From the NCBI GenBank assembly GCA_002279765.1, contig NCCR01000001.1, positions 38,650-102,649 on the forward strand: a stretch of 64,000 nt of DNA, in the 5' to 3' direction. The position numbers and the translations under genes were made by a program. This document shows positions 1 through 8,309 of this stretch, piece by piece. The notes under the pieces were generated by a model. That model did not search any database, had not been told where the DNA came from, and saw only the letters and a program-made list of their open reading frames with translations. The first letter of the stretch is position 1. Each line of letters opens with the position of its first letter. Origin of the DNA: Verrucomicrobia bacterium 12-59-8. GTDB lineage: Bacteria; Verrucomicrobiota; Verrucomicrobiae; Verrucomicrobiales; Verrucomicrobiaceae.

Positions 1-1
1 T

Positions 2-760
2 TGTGCTTATGATTGCAAATTCTGCGCCAGCGGTCTCGCAGGCTTTGCGCGCAATCTGACCGCGGCGGAAATCGTCGAGCAGATCGTCCAGGTGGAGGCG
101 TATGCCGGAGAGCGCGTGGACAATCTCGTCTTCATGGGCATGGGAGAGCCCCTCGCGAATTACTCCAACGTCACCAAGGCCATCGAGATCTTGAATGCGG
201 AATGGGGCATCGGCATCGGTGCGCGTCACATGACCGTCAGCACCAGCGGTCTGGCGCCGCAGATCAAAAAGCTCGCCGACTTTCCGCTCCAGATCCGCCT
301 CGCCATCTCGCTGCATGGCGCCACCGATGAGGTGCGTGAGAAAATCATGCCGGTGAACCGCAAGCACAACCTCGGCGAGCTGTTCGAAGCGCTCGACTAC
401 TGGAACCAAAAGCGGAAGCAGTTCCTTACCTTCGAGTTCATCCTCATTGCTGATGTCAACGATAGCCTCCAGCAGGCCCATGCCCTGGCCAAACGTGCCC
501 GCAGTGCCAATGCCAAGGTCAATTTGATCCCCTACAACACCGTCGATGGCTTGGAGTGGGCGCGTCCGAGTGAAGCCAGCCAGGATGCCTTCCTCGCCGT
601 GCTCACCAATGCCGGTGTCACCGCCACCCTGCGCCGTGAAAAAGGCCACGACATTGCCGCCGCCTGCGGTCAGCTCCGGCTGAAACAGGAAACGGAACTC
701 GGCATCATCGAATCGCCGATTCCTGCCAAACGCATCACGATTGGCGGCGGAGCGGAATGA
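2..760 (+). CDS. rlmN: 23S rRNA/tRNA (adenine-C2) methyltransferase RlmN, 5' truncated
   Basis: The reading frame is open from the first bases, so the gene starts before the window. It begins inside the radical-SAM cluster motif CAYDCKFC (CxxxCxxC), which binds the 4Fe-4S cluster, followed by the RNLT..EI..Q stretch and the VFMGMGEPLANY motif typical of RlmN. The C-terminal part (LIPYN, RREKGHDIAAACGQL) also fits; the Cys in AACGQL corresponds to the methyl-carrying Cys of RlmN. RlmN methylates C2 of A2503 in 23S rRNA and A37 of some tRNAs in the cytosol. It ends in TGA ten bases before the stop of the convergent cyclic-nucleotide-binding gene. Family identity is confident; the N-terminal third is not visible. 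Confidence 0.95.
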   Translation, partial: CAYDCKFCASGLAGFARNLTAAEIVEQIVQVEAYAGERVDNLVFMGMGEPLANYSNVTKAIEILNAEWGIGIGARHMTVSTSGLAPQIKKLADFPLQIRLAISLHGATDEVREKIMPVNRKHNLGELFEALDYWNQKRKQFLTFEFILIADVNDSLQQAHALAKRARSANAKVNLIPYNTVDGLEWARPSEASQDAFLAVLTNAGVTATLRREKGHDIAAACGQLRLKQETELGIIESPIPAKRITIGGGAE

Positions 761-769
761 CTGCGGGAA

Positions 770-1375
770 CTACCTCACTCGCGCCGGTTTTCTGACCGCC
801 TTAGCGGGGGCGCGTTTCACAGGACGCTTGAGTTTGGGTGCAGACGCCGGTTTGGAGGCGGCCGGTTTCTCGACGGTCTTGGCTTCGCGCAACTCGCGCA
901 GTTCTTTTTCGACTTCGGCTAGGCGTTTGGAGGTGGCCTCCAGCTTGCGCACGACGAGGCGGGCGACGAATTCGTAGAGCGCGGCGTGGAAATCCGGGTC
1001 TTCCTCGCGCGGATGGATGTCCTGGAGGAATTTCTGGTCCACCGCCAGACAGACAGCCTTCGTGGAGGCGATGACGGAAGCGAGACGCTTGTCGTGGTTC
1101 ACGAGCGCAAGCTCGCCGAAAACCTCTCCGATGCGGGTGATGGCAGCGACTTTCTTGCTGCCGACCCGCACTTCCAGCTCTCCGCTGAGCAGGACGTAGA
1201 TGCGGGAGTCGATGCTGCCTTCTTTGATGATGTGATCTCCCGGCTCGCATTGCAGCAGGCTGCTGGAGTTCAAAACATCGTCAAGCTGGTCATCGCTAAA
1301 GCTGGCGAGAGCAGGCACCGCACGCAAAGGCGACGGGCTGTTTTTCTCGTCATGGATGTAAGCAAACTCTTTCAT
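770..1375 (-). CDS. Cyclic nucleotide-binding domain protein with basic C-terminal tail
   Basis: 201 residues. Residues about 20-135 form a CRP/cNMP-binding beta-roll with a recognisable phosphate-binding cassette (GEVFGELALVNHDKRLASVIAS). A charged helix follows (about 136-167, KLEATSKRLAEVEKELRELRE), likely a coiled coil. The last 35 residues are almost only Lys, Arg, Pro and Ala, like the tail of histone H1. There is no CRP-type helix-turn-helix, so it is not an ordinary CRP/FNR regulator. The basic tail could bind nucleic acid or acidic protein partners; that is inference. It is convergent with rlmN. Confidence 0.85.
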   Translation of the reverse strand: MKEFAYIHDEKNSPSPLRAVPALASFSDDQLDDVLNSSSLLQCEPGDHIIKEGSIDSRIYVLLSGELEVRVGSKKVAAITRIGEVFGELALVNHDKRLASVIASTKAVCLAVDQKFLQDIHPREEDPDFHAALYEFVARLVVRKLEATSKRLAEVEKELRELREAKTVEKPAASKPASAPKLKRPVKRAPAKAVRKPARVR

Positions 1376-1429
1376 GGCATTCGCTAGGATTCTGTCAGGA
1401 GGAAGGCGGGGGGGAAAGATAAATTTTGT

Positions 1430-2353
1430 TCATTTTCCGCCAGCCTTCACCGCCGCATCATACGCAGGCCAGAAACTGGCCGGCGGCATCAGGTCCTTGC
1501 CGCCGTCGTCAAAACGTGTGCCGATCTCCTGCAACGGCAGCGATTTCGCCACCGCAATGCCCGCTGTGATGTTCGCCGGGGTAAAGACGAGGCGCGTGAG
1601 CTGCATGCCCTTCAGCGGTGTGAGATCGGTGACTGGCGTCTCGGCAATGTGCAGGCGCTGCAGGGCCGTTCCAGTCAGCGGAGAGAGGTCTTTCACCTTG
1701 GTGCGGTGCAGCGTCACACTGACCAGCGGCACGGTTTTAAGTGCGCTGATGTTTTCCACCGGGCAGTCCGTGAGCCAGAGCATCTGGATCGGGCAGTGGG
1801 CGATGCCCGAGATGTCACCGATGGGACAGCCGACCGCGTTCAGCTCCACCAGCGGCATGTTTTCCAGGGCCGCCAGATTTTCAACCGGCGTGCGGCTCAG
1901 GTAGAGCTTTTCCAGTGGCATGCCACGGATCGGCGAAAGGTCCCGCACCTTCGTGTCTTCGAGATACAGCTCCACCAGCTTCTGGCCCTGCATCGGCCGC
2001 AGGTCAGTGATCGGCGTCTCGCTCAGATCCAGCGCCATGGGCTCGATGTGCTGCAGAAACTTCACGTTCTCGATCTTCGCCCCACGCAGGCTCAGCGCGA
2101 TCACGTTCCCGCCTTCGATGTTGAACTGCCCGTCACCCGCATAAGCCGGATTGTGATACTTGATCTCCGTGTGCATCATTTCCTGTGTCCAATAGATCTT
2201 CTTCGGCGCTTCCTTGGCCGGAGTTGGAGTGGCTGGGGCAGCGGGAGGTGCCGCAGGCTTTTCCGCCACGGGCTTCGCCGCAGTCGCGGGTTTCTTGGGC
2301 TCATCACCACACTGGGTCAGAAGGAGAGGAAGAAGGAGCAGGCTGGGCTTCAT
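1430..2353 (-). CDS. Leucine-rich-repeat-like lipoprotein
   Basis: 307 residues from the ATG at 2353. This start is chosen because it opens a lipoprotein signal peptide (MKPSLLLLPLLLTQC, lipobox LTQC), whereas the longer upstream frame runs into the divergent sulfatase gene. After the Cys comes a Pro/Ala/Lys-rich linker (about residues 18-50), then about eight short repeats of roughly 21 residues with the pattern 'L..L.L..TPV.DLSPL.GM' (residues about 80-270). These resemble LRR or SMC-anchoring-type leucine repeats seen in Verrucomicrobiota and Planctomycetota. The protein is predicted to be lipid-anchored and to present a binding solenoid; the partner is unknown. Confidence 0.8.
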   Translation of the reverse strand: MKPSLLLLPLLLTQCGDEPKKPATAAKPVAEKPAAPPAAPATPTPAKEAPKKIYWTQEMMHTEIKYHNPAYAGDGQFNIEGGNVIALSLRGAKIENVKFLQHIEPMALDLSETPITDLRPMQGQKLVELYLEDTKVRDLSPIRGMPLEKLYLSRTPVENLAALENMPLVELNAVGCPIGDISGIAHCPIQMLWLTDCPVENISALKTVPLVSVTLHRTKVKDLSPLTGTALQRLHIAETPVTDLTPLKGMQLTRLVFTPANITAGIAVAKSLPLQEIGTRFDDGGKDLMPPASFWPAYDAAVKAGGK

Positions 2354-2435
2354 GCCATGGGCATGCCGGATTTCTTCGTGCGATGCAAGCCGGAAGTGAA
2401 ACAAGGGGTGCAAACCGACGTTTTCGCGCCACACC

Positions 2436-3797
2436 ATGCGACCTCTCCTTTTCCTCGCTTCTCTGCTGTTCACCGTACCTGCACTTGCTGACAAGCCGAA
2501 CGTGCTGCTCATCGTCGCGGACGATCTGGGTTACAACGATGTCGGCTTTCAGGGCTCCAAGGAAATCCCCACCCCCAACTTCGACAAGCTGGCCGCGCAG
2601 AGCCTGGTCTGCACGAATGGCTATGTGTCGCATCCGTTTTGCAGTCCCACGCGGGCGGGCATTATGACGGGGCGCTACCAGCAGCGCTTCGGGCATGAGA
2701 ACAATCCCGCCTGGCTGCCTGAAGACACCGTGGCGGGCCTGCCGCTGACAGAAACGACGTATCCGCAGCTCATGCAGCAGGCGGGTTATACGACAGGTGC
2801 GGTGGGCAAGTGGCACCTGGGTGCGCATCCGCAGTTTCATCCGAACAAGCGTGGCTTTGACGAGTACTTCGGAGCGCTTGGTGGCGGGCATGTATATTTC
2901 CCGGGTGTCGGCGGCGGTGCGGAGTACAACATTCCGCTGAACCGCAACGGCAAGGATGAAGCCCAGACCAAGTACCTCACCGATCAGTTCGGTGATGAAG
3001 CCTCTTCGTTTGTGGAGCGACACGCCGCTGAACCCAAGCCCTGGATGCTCTATCTGGCCTTCAACGCGCCGCACACGCCGCTGCAGGCACCCCAGAAGTG
3101 GCTGGACAAGTTTTCCCATATTGCCGACAAAAGCCGCCAGACCTATGCGGCGATGGTTGCGTCCATGGATGAAGCGGTAGGCGAAGTGCTGGCCAAACTG
3201 GACGCCACGAAGCAGCGTGAGAACACGCTGATCTATTTCGTCAGCGACAACGGCGGCCCCAATCTACAGGCGAAGAGCGGCACCAATTTCACTGATAACT
3301 CCCCGCTGCGCGGCGCGAAAGGCATGGTCTATGAAGGCGGCATGCGCGTGCCCTTTCTCGTGAGCTGGCCCGCAAAGATCAAACCGGGCACCTACGACCA
3401 GCCAGTCATCGCGCTCGATTTCCTGCCCACCTCGCTTGCTGCTGCCGGATCGGCGGAATTAACGCCGAAAAATCTGGATGGCGTGAACCTGCTGCCCTTC
3501 TTCAGCGGTGAAAAAGCCAGCGCACCCCATGACTCGCTGTTCTGGCGCACCGGCGGTTCCGGCGGCAACAATGCCTTGCGTCATGGCAGCATGAAGCTCG
3601 TACGTCTCGGCAAAGCGGAGCCCGAGTTGTATGACCTCGCCACGGACATCGGCGAATCGAAGAACCTCGCGGCGGATAAGCCCGAGGTGGTGAAGGAACT
3701 TGTCTCGGTGATTGCCGAATGGGAGAAAGGCACCATCGCCCCAATCTTTGAAAGCCCGAGGGCGGGCAAACCAGCAGTGAAGAAGAAAAAGAAATAG
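2436..3797 (+). CDS. Secreted arylsulfatase (type I sulfatase)
   Basis: 453 residues with a cleavable signal peptide (about 1-19). The mature start PNVLLIVADDLGYND carries the metal-binding Asp pair of sulfatases. The activation motif is CSPTRAG with Cys69, a Cys-type sulfatase whose Cys is oxidised to formylglycine by FGE. Further family motifs are GKWHLG and FVSDNGGP. It ends in a Lys-rich tail (KKKKK). It hydrolyses sulfate esters, probably of polysaccharides, in the periplasm or outside. It is divergent from the LRR lipoprotein. Substrate cannot be told from the sequence. The FGE-like protein at 59079 lacks the FGE cysteines and is unlikely to mature it. Confidence 0.93.
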   Translation: MRPLLFLASLLFTVPALADKPNVLLIVADDLGYNDVGFQGSKEIPTPNFDKLAAQSLVCTNGYVSHPFCSPTRAGIMTGRYQQRFGHENNPAWLPEDTVAGLPLTETTYPQLMQQAGYTTGAVGKWHLGAHPQFHPNKRGFDEYFGALGGGHVYFPGVGGGAEYNIPLNRNGKDEAQTKYLTDQFGDEASSFVERHAAEPKPWMLYLAFNAPHTPLQAPQKWLDKFSHIADKSRQTYAAMVASMDEAVGEVLAKLDATKQRENTLIYFVSDNGGPNLQAKSGTNFTDNSPLRGAKGMVYEGGMRVPFLVSWPAKIKPGTYDQPVIALDFLPTSLAAAGSAELTPKNLDGVNLLPFFSGEKASAPHDSLFWRTGGSGGNNALRHGSMKLVRLGKAEPELYDLATDIGESKNLAADKPEVVKELVSVIAEWEKGTIAPIFESPRAGKPAVKKKKK

Positions 3798-3822
3798 GCA
3801 GCCTCGTCGCGTTTCTGGCAGG

Positions 3823-6090
3823 ATGAGGTTCATCATGCTGCGTTCGCTCACTTTTCTCCTTCTCTACTCCTTCACGCATGCGGACGAGTTCGATTCACTG
3901 CGTGCCGTGGTGCGCAAAGCCGTGGCCAAGGGGAATCCTCTAGGAGCGGTGCTCTGGTTTGAAAGCGGTGAAGAGCAGATGGCGCTGGTCGAAGGCCAGC
4001 GCGCGCTCATTCCAGCGAAGGAAGCGATGACGGAGGACACCGTGTTTGATGCGGCATCGCTGACCAAGGTGGTGGCCACGCTGCCAAGTGTGCTGATCCT
4101 GATGGAGCAGGGAAAGATCGAATTGGATGCGGAGGTGAGGCGCTACATTCCGGAATTTCGCAGGGGCATCACGCTGCGACATCTGCTCACCCACACCTCA
4201 GGCCTGAAGGCGGGCATTCCCAAGGAGCCCGAATGGACGGGCTATGCGGAAGGAATCTCACGTGCCATCGCCACCGAACCGGATGGGCCACCCGACCGCT
4301 TTTTCCGCTACTCAGACATCAACTTCATCCTGCTCGGCGAGATCGTGCAGCGCGTCAGCGGCACGCAGTTGAATGAGTTTGCCGCCAAGCATGTGTTCGC
4401 GCCGCTTCACATGGACTCCACGCGCTTTCTCCCCCCAGCGGATTGGCAGCCGCGCATCGCACCGACAGAAAAGGACGAGAACGGCGTCATGCTGCGCGGC
4501 GTGGTCCATGACCCCACCTCGCGCAAGATGGGCGGTGTCACCGGCCATGCAGGACTCTTCACCACCGCCGGCGATCTGGCGAAGTATGCGCGAATGATTC
4601 TTCATGATGGCGCAGGCGTCTTGAAACCGGAAACGGTCAAACTCATGACGGCACCACAGACCATCACCACAGTCTTCGAACGGCGCGGCCTCGGCTGGGA
4701 CATCGACTCCACCTTCAGTAGACCTCGCGGCAAGGTGTTCCCACTGGGCTCCTTTGGCCACACGGGATTCACCGGCACAAGTCTATGGATCGAATCCACA
4801 TCCAAGACCTTCGTCATCTTCATGAGCTCGCGCCTGCACCCCAATGGCAAAGGCAGCGTGCGCGACTTGTATGAAGAAATCGGCACCGCAGCCGCGAACT
4901 GCGTGAAACTCACTCCCGCCACCGGCCCACCATGGCCGCGTGCCGAGACCGAAGTGCCGACGGTGATGAATGGCATCGACGTTCTCGTACGGCGGAAGTT
5001 CGCGGACTTGCAGGGCCTGCGTGTCGGCCTCATCACCAATCAAACCGGCATCGATGCGCAGCGCCACAGCACCATCGATCTTCTCGCCAACGCCCCCGGC
5101 GTGAAATTAAAAAAACTCTTCAGTCCCGAGCACGGCATCCGTGGTGAACTCGATCAGGAAAAAATCAGCAACTCCACTGACAAAAAAACCGGCCTGCCCG
5201 TGCTCAGCTTGTTCGGCGAGCACCGCGCACCCACGCAGGAACAACTCGTGGATGTGGACGCCCTCGTCTTCGACATCCAGGACATCGGATGCCGCTTCTA
5301 CACCTACATCGGCACCATGCGGCTGTGCATGGAGGCGGCAGCCAAGGCGAAGAAGGCGTTCTATGTTCTAGATCGCGTGAACCCCATCGGAGGCATCCAG
5401 GTGGAAGGCCCCGCCGTCATCGATGCCGAAAAACCCACCGCCACGCACGCCATCCCTCTGCGCCACGGCATGACCGCCGGCGAACTCGCGGCCATGATGA
5501 ACGCCGAACGCGGCATCGGCTGCGATTTAAAGGTGATTCCCGTCGAAGGCTGGCAGCGCACAATGCTCTTCGATCAAACCGGCCTGCCCTGGATCAATCC
5601 CTCACCCAACATGCGCTCCTTGAATGCCGCCCTGCTCTATCCAGGCATCGGCCTCCTGGAGTTCAGCATCACTGTTGGGCGCGGCACCGACACCCCATTC
5701 GAAGTACTCGGCGCTCCTTATGTGGACGATCTGCGGCTGTCCTATGAGCTGAACAAGCTCGGCCTTGCAGGCGTCCAGTTCACTCCCGTGCGCTTCACTC
5801 CGACCGCCAGCATCTTCAAAGGCGAAGCCTGCGGCGGCGTGCGCATGGCGATCACAGATCGCGCCGCCTTGAATTCAGTCGATGTAGGCATCGCCATCGC
5901 CAGCACATTGCAACGGCTCTATCCCAAAGAGTTCAAGCTCGCGCTGGTGGACACCCTTCTCAATCGTGCCGCCAGTGTGCAGGCCCTGCGCGGTGGCGAC
6001 TCATGGAAAAAAGTCGTGGCAGACTGGTCCGCAGAGACACAGGCATTTGAGGCGAGACGAAAGGAATTCCTCCGCTATGCCGAGGAATAA
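3823..6090 (+). CDS. Fusion: class C beta-lactamase-fold serine hydrolase + NamZ (DUF1343) exo-muramidase
   Basis: 755 residues (an internal ATG at 3835 gives an equally good signal peptide, ending FTHA-DEF). Residues about 22-365 are a beta-lactamase/PBP4*-type serine hydrolase: SLTK (Ser79, Lys82), YSD in place of YxN at 163-165, and a GHTG motif. Residues about 380-755 are DUF1343, now known as the exo-beta-N-acetylmuramidase NamZ, with GLRVGLITNQTG, LFSPEHG and DIQDIGCRFYTY. In Bacillus subtilis the namZ gene (ybbC) sits next to a beta-lactamase-family gene in a muropeptide-recovery locus. The fusion therefore probably couples stem-peptide removal to MurNAc release during peptidoglycan turnover or scavenging. 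That coupling is inference. Confidence 0.88.
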   Translation: MRFIMLRSLTFLLLYSFTHADEFDSLRAVVRKAVAKGNPLGAVLWFESGEEQMALVEGQRALIPAKEAMTEDTVFDAASLTKVVATLPSVLILMEQGKIELDAEVRRYIPEFRRGITLRHLLTHTSGLKAGIPKEPEWTGYAEGISRAIATEPDGPPDRFFRYSDINFILLGEIVQRVSGTQLNEFAAKHVFAPLHMDSTRFLPPADWQPRIAPTEKDENGVMLRGVVHDPTSRKMGGVTGHAGLFTTAGDLAKYARMILHDGAGVLKPETVKLMTAPQTITTVFERRGLGWDIDSTFSRPRGKVFPLGSFGHTGFTGTSLWIESTSKTFVIFMSSRLHPNGKGSVRDLYEEIGTAAANCVKLTPATGPPWPRAETEVPTVMNGIDVLVRRKFADLQGLRVGLITNQTGIDAQRHSTIDLLANAPGVKLKKLFSPEHGIRGELDQEKISNSTDKKTGLPVLSLFGEHRAPTQEQLVDVDALVFDIQDIGCRFYTYIGTMRLCMEAAAKAKKAFYVLDRVNPIGGIQVEGPAVIDAEKPTATHAIPLRHGMTAGELAAMMNAERGIGCDLKVIPVEGWQRTMLFDQTGLPWINPSPNMRSLNAALLYPGIGLLEFSITVGRGTDTPFEVLGAPYVDDLRLSYELNKLGLAGVQFTPVRFTPTASIFKGEACGGVRMAITDRAALNSVDVGIAIASTLQRLYPKEFKLALVDTLLNRAASVQALRGGDSWKKVVADWSAETQAFEARRKEFLRYAEE

Positions 6091-6127
6091 TCTGGCAAAG
6101 AACGCGATTTTCGGTTACTCATAAGCC

Positions 6128-6349
6128 ATGAATTCTAATGCCCCAGCGCTGGGTGGTGAGGCAGATATGTTTCAAGATTTGCTGGCTGACGCGCTGGCAA
6201 TTCAGGATCGTTTTGTGGCGGAGCCCAGGCTCAAAACGACTGGAACCGGGTATTTGAAAAGCCGCGGTGTCGATGGCTTGAAGCAGGACACGGCGGAGCT
6301 GGCAGCCAAATACTCCAATCACCGTGTGGAAACGAAACTGGCTCGATAA
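6128..6349 (+). CDS. Hypothetical protein, possible 5' half of a frameshifted gene
   Basis: 73 residues, no recognised domain, predicted soluble and helical. It overlaps the next frame, which starts at GTG 6324, by 26 bases. The pair could be two coupled genes or one gene of about 205 residues split by a frameshift near 6320-6350: the two products together have the length of a normal small protein, and the second begins abruptly with WKRNWLDKFPWEM. A 37-base gap separates it from the NamZ fusion. Confidence 0.5.
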   Translation: MNSNAPALGGEADMFQDLLADALAIQDRFVAEPRLKTTGTGYLKSRGVDGLKQDTAELAAKYSNHRVETKLAR

Positions 6350-6746
6350 GTTCCCCTGGGAGATGGTGGAACGGCTCAACGCCGCTCTCTGCCAGCGCCA
6401 AAACGTGGTGCATAAGCCCACTTCCGACGGCTATGAACCCGCGCGCAGCTTGTGGGAGTCGCACTACACCCAGGAACTGTCCTTGGAACGGGCGCTGTTG
6501 ATTGCGTACGAATGCCATTGCCTCGCCCCATTCTGCTTTTTCAATGGCAACACATTCGTGGCGGTAGTGCGGCAGATGATTGAACCGATTCTCGCACAGG
6601 TGGCTCCGGACGATCCAAATCTGGCCGCGCAGTTTCGTTCGGTGGTCGGGCACTTCGTCGCAGGGACTGAGGGCATGGAAGAGTTAAGAGATGCAATTCG
6701 TTCGATTGAGCAACGCCTGAGTGGGGCAACGCCAGGGGATAAATAA
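6324..6746 (+). CDS. Hypothetical protein, possible 3' half of a frameshifted gene
   Basis: 140 residues if translated from GTG 6324. No domain recognised. Composition is that of a soluble mixed helical protein (WKRNWLDKFPWEMVERLNAAL, then SIEQRLSG at the end). The GTG lies within the end of the preceding frame, so it may be translationally coupled to it or the product of the same, frameshifted, gene. No signal peptide or membrane segment is seen. Confidence 0.5.
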   Translation: MWKRNWLDKFPWEMVERLNAALCQRQNVVHKPTSDGYEPARSLWESHYTQELSLERALLIAYECHCLAPFCFFNGNTFVAVVRQMIEPILAQVAPDDPNLAAQFRSVVGHFVAGTEGMEELRDAIRSIEQRLSGATPGDK

Positions 6747-6789
6747 CGGCATGTCCTGACTTGCACGCCCTGGGAATGTCTATGCTACC

Positions 6790-7749
6790 ATGCCGACAAT
6801 GAAACTCCGCCACTTCCTTCTGGCCTGCGCCCTCCTCATTGCCGCCTGCGGCAAAACTTCGAATGAGCATGTGGCATCTCGCGGCACCATCGCAGTCTCA
6901 CTTCTCTCACTGCAAAATCCATTTTTCAAAGTGATCGGCGACAGCATCATCGCCGAGGCCAAGAAGAACGGCTTTGACACACTCGTGGTCAGCGCAGATG
7001 GCGACGTGGCGCGGCAGAGCAACCAGATCAAAGACTTCGTCGTGAAGGATGTCGCTGCCATCGTGCTGAGCCCCACGGATTCCAAGGCGATCGTGACCGT
7101 CATCCAGGAGGCCAACGCATCTGCCATTCCCGTCTTCACCGTGGACGTGCCCTGCAACGAGCCCGGCGTGAAGATCGTGACGCAGGTGGCCACGGACAAC
7201 TTCGGTGGCGGCAAGATGGCGGCGGAGGCGATGATCGAGGCGCTGCAAGGGCAGGGTGGGAAGATCGGCGTGCTCGACCTGAAACAGGTGGAATCCTGCA
7301 TCCTGCGCGTGAAAGGCTTCAAAGAAGTGCTGGCCACCCACAACGCCACTGCGGCGAGGAAGATCGAGATCGTGAGCGAACTCGATTGCGGTGGTGCGAA
7401 TGACAAGGGCTACAAGGCCACCGAGGACATGCTGCAGGCACACTCGGATCTCGTCGGCATCTTTGCCATCAATGACCCCGGCGCACTCGGAGCACGTGGC
7501 GCGGTGGAGAAAGCGGGCAGGGTCGGCAAGGTCGTAATCATCGGTTTCGATGGCCAGCCCGAAGGCAAGCAGGCGATCAAGGAAGGTAAGATCTACGCCG
7601 ATCCAATTCAATTTCCCGACAAGATGGGCACCGAAGTCGTGCGCGCTTTCATGCGCTATTCGAAAGGCGAGGAACTGCCGCCGCAGATGCTCATTCCGAC
7701 AAGTCTTTATCGCAAAGCTGATGGCGTGGCGGATGCTGCGCTGAAATGA
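6790..7749 (+). CDS. Sugar-binding lipoprotein of an ABC transporter (RbsB-like)
   Basis: 319 residues (or 316 from the ATG at 6799, which gives a cleaner signal MKLRHFLLACALLIAAC). The lipobox LIAAC predicts an acylated N-terminus. The body is a type I periplasmic binding protein of the ribose/galactose family: TIAVSLLSLQNPFFKVIGDSI, the DVARQSNQIKDFV stretch, an 'AIVLSPTD' hinge and 'VIIGFDGQPEGKQAI'. Its role is to bind a sugar or similar ligand and deliver it to an ABC permease. No permease or ATPase gene lies nearby, so its partner is elsewhere or it acts as a sensor component. Confidence 0.9.
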   Translation: MPTMKLRHFLLACALLIAACGKTSNEHVASRGTIAVSLLSLQNPFFKVIGDSIIAEAKKNGFDTLVVSADGDVARQSNQIKDFVVKDVAAIVLSPTDSKAIVTVIQEANASAIPVFTVDVPCNEPGVKIVTQVATDNFGGGKMAAEAMIEALQGQGGKIGVLDLKQVESCILRVKGFKEVLATHNATAARKIEIVSELDCGGANDKGYKATEDMLQAHSDLVGIFAINDPGALGARGAVEKAGRVGKVVIIGFDGQPEGKQAIKEGKIYADPIQFPDKMGTEVVRAFMRYSKGEELPPQMLIPTSLYRKADGVADAALK

Positions 7750-7765
7750 TCCCATAGGCAATCTC

Positions 7766-8299
7766 ATGAACCCGCTCACCTTTCTCACTCTGCTGGTGCT
7801 TGGCGCGGCCGCTGTCTCTGCGGCTGAGCCAAAACCCGCGTCTGAATTCACCACGACTGACCCCAAGAAGGTCAAAATCTTGGAGGACTCAGCGCACGAA
7901 AAAGATCCCGAGATCGACCACTTCAAGCATCTCTGCCCCGGTCTTGGCGGCTATCAGGTGATCCATGAAGGCGGCGATCTGCGCAGCTGGATCAATCTGA
8001 TTTACGACGGCAGCAAGACCGACCTCATGAACGACACGCTCAGCGCCTGCCCCGGCCAGTTCCCCGCGAAGGCGAACGACGTCGTGCAATGGCGTGGCTT
8101 CCGCCAGGGCGGCACCTTTGTCCCTTACGCAATCATCTACCGCATGATGTCGAGCGCCGATGACGAGAAACAGACGCGGCTGGAGACGCTGGTAATCATC
8201 AAACTCGACAAGGAGAAGTCGAGCATCGTTGGTCATGTGGCCGCGAAGGAGGGGAATGAAAAGGCCGAGATGCTGGCGGACAAGCTGTGCAAGCCCTGA
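7766..8299 (+). CDS. Secreted hypothetical protein
   Basis: 177 residues with a signal peptide (MNPLTFLTLLVLGAAAVSAA, cleavage near residue 20). Three cysteines (in HLCPGLGG, SACPGQF and the final KLCKP) may form disulfides in the periplasm. No family recognised. It lies 16 bases after the sugar-binding lipoprotein and 10 bases before the SGNH hydrolase start, so the three genes may be one operon. Confidence 0.75.
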   Translation: MNPLTFLTLLVLGAAAVSAAEPKPASEFTTTDPKKVKILEDSAHEKDPEIDHFKHLCPGLGGYQVIHEGGDLRSWINLIYDGSKTDLMNDTLSACPGQFPAKANDVVQWRGFRQGGTFVPYAIIYRMMSSADDEKQTRLETLVIIKLDKEKSSIVGHVAAKEGNEKAEMLADKLCKP

Positions 8300-8309
8300 G
8301 CAAAAACAC

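Noticed and set aside
2354..2512. Longer N-terminus for the LRR-like lipoprotein
   Set aside because: The upstream 53 codons overlap the start of the divergent sulfatase gene and hide the obvious lipoprotein signal that begins at 2353.
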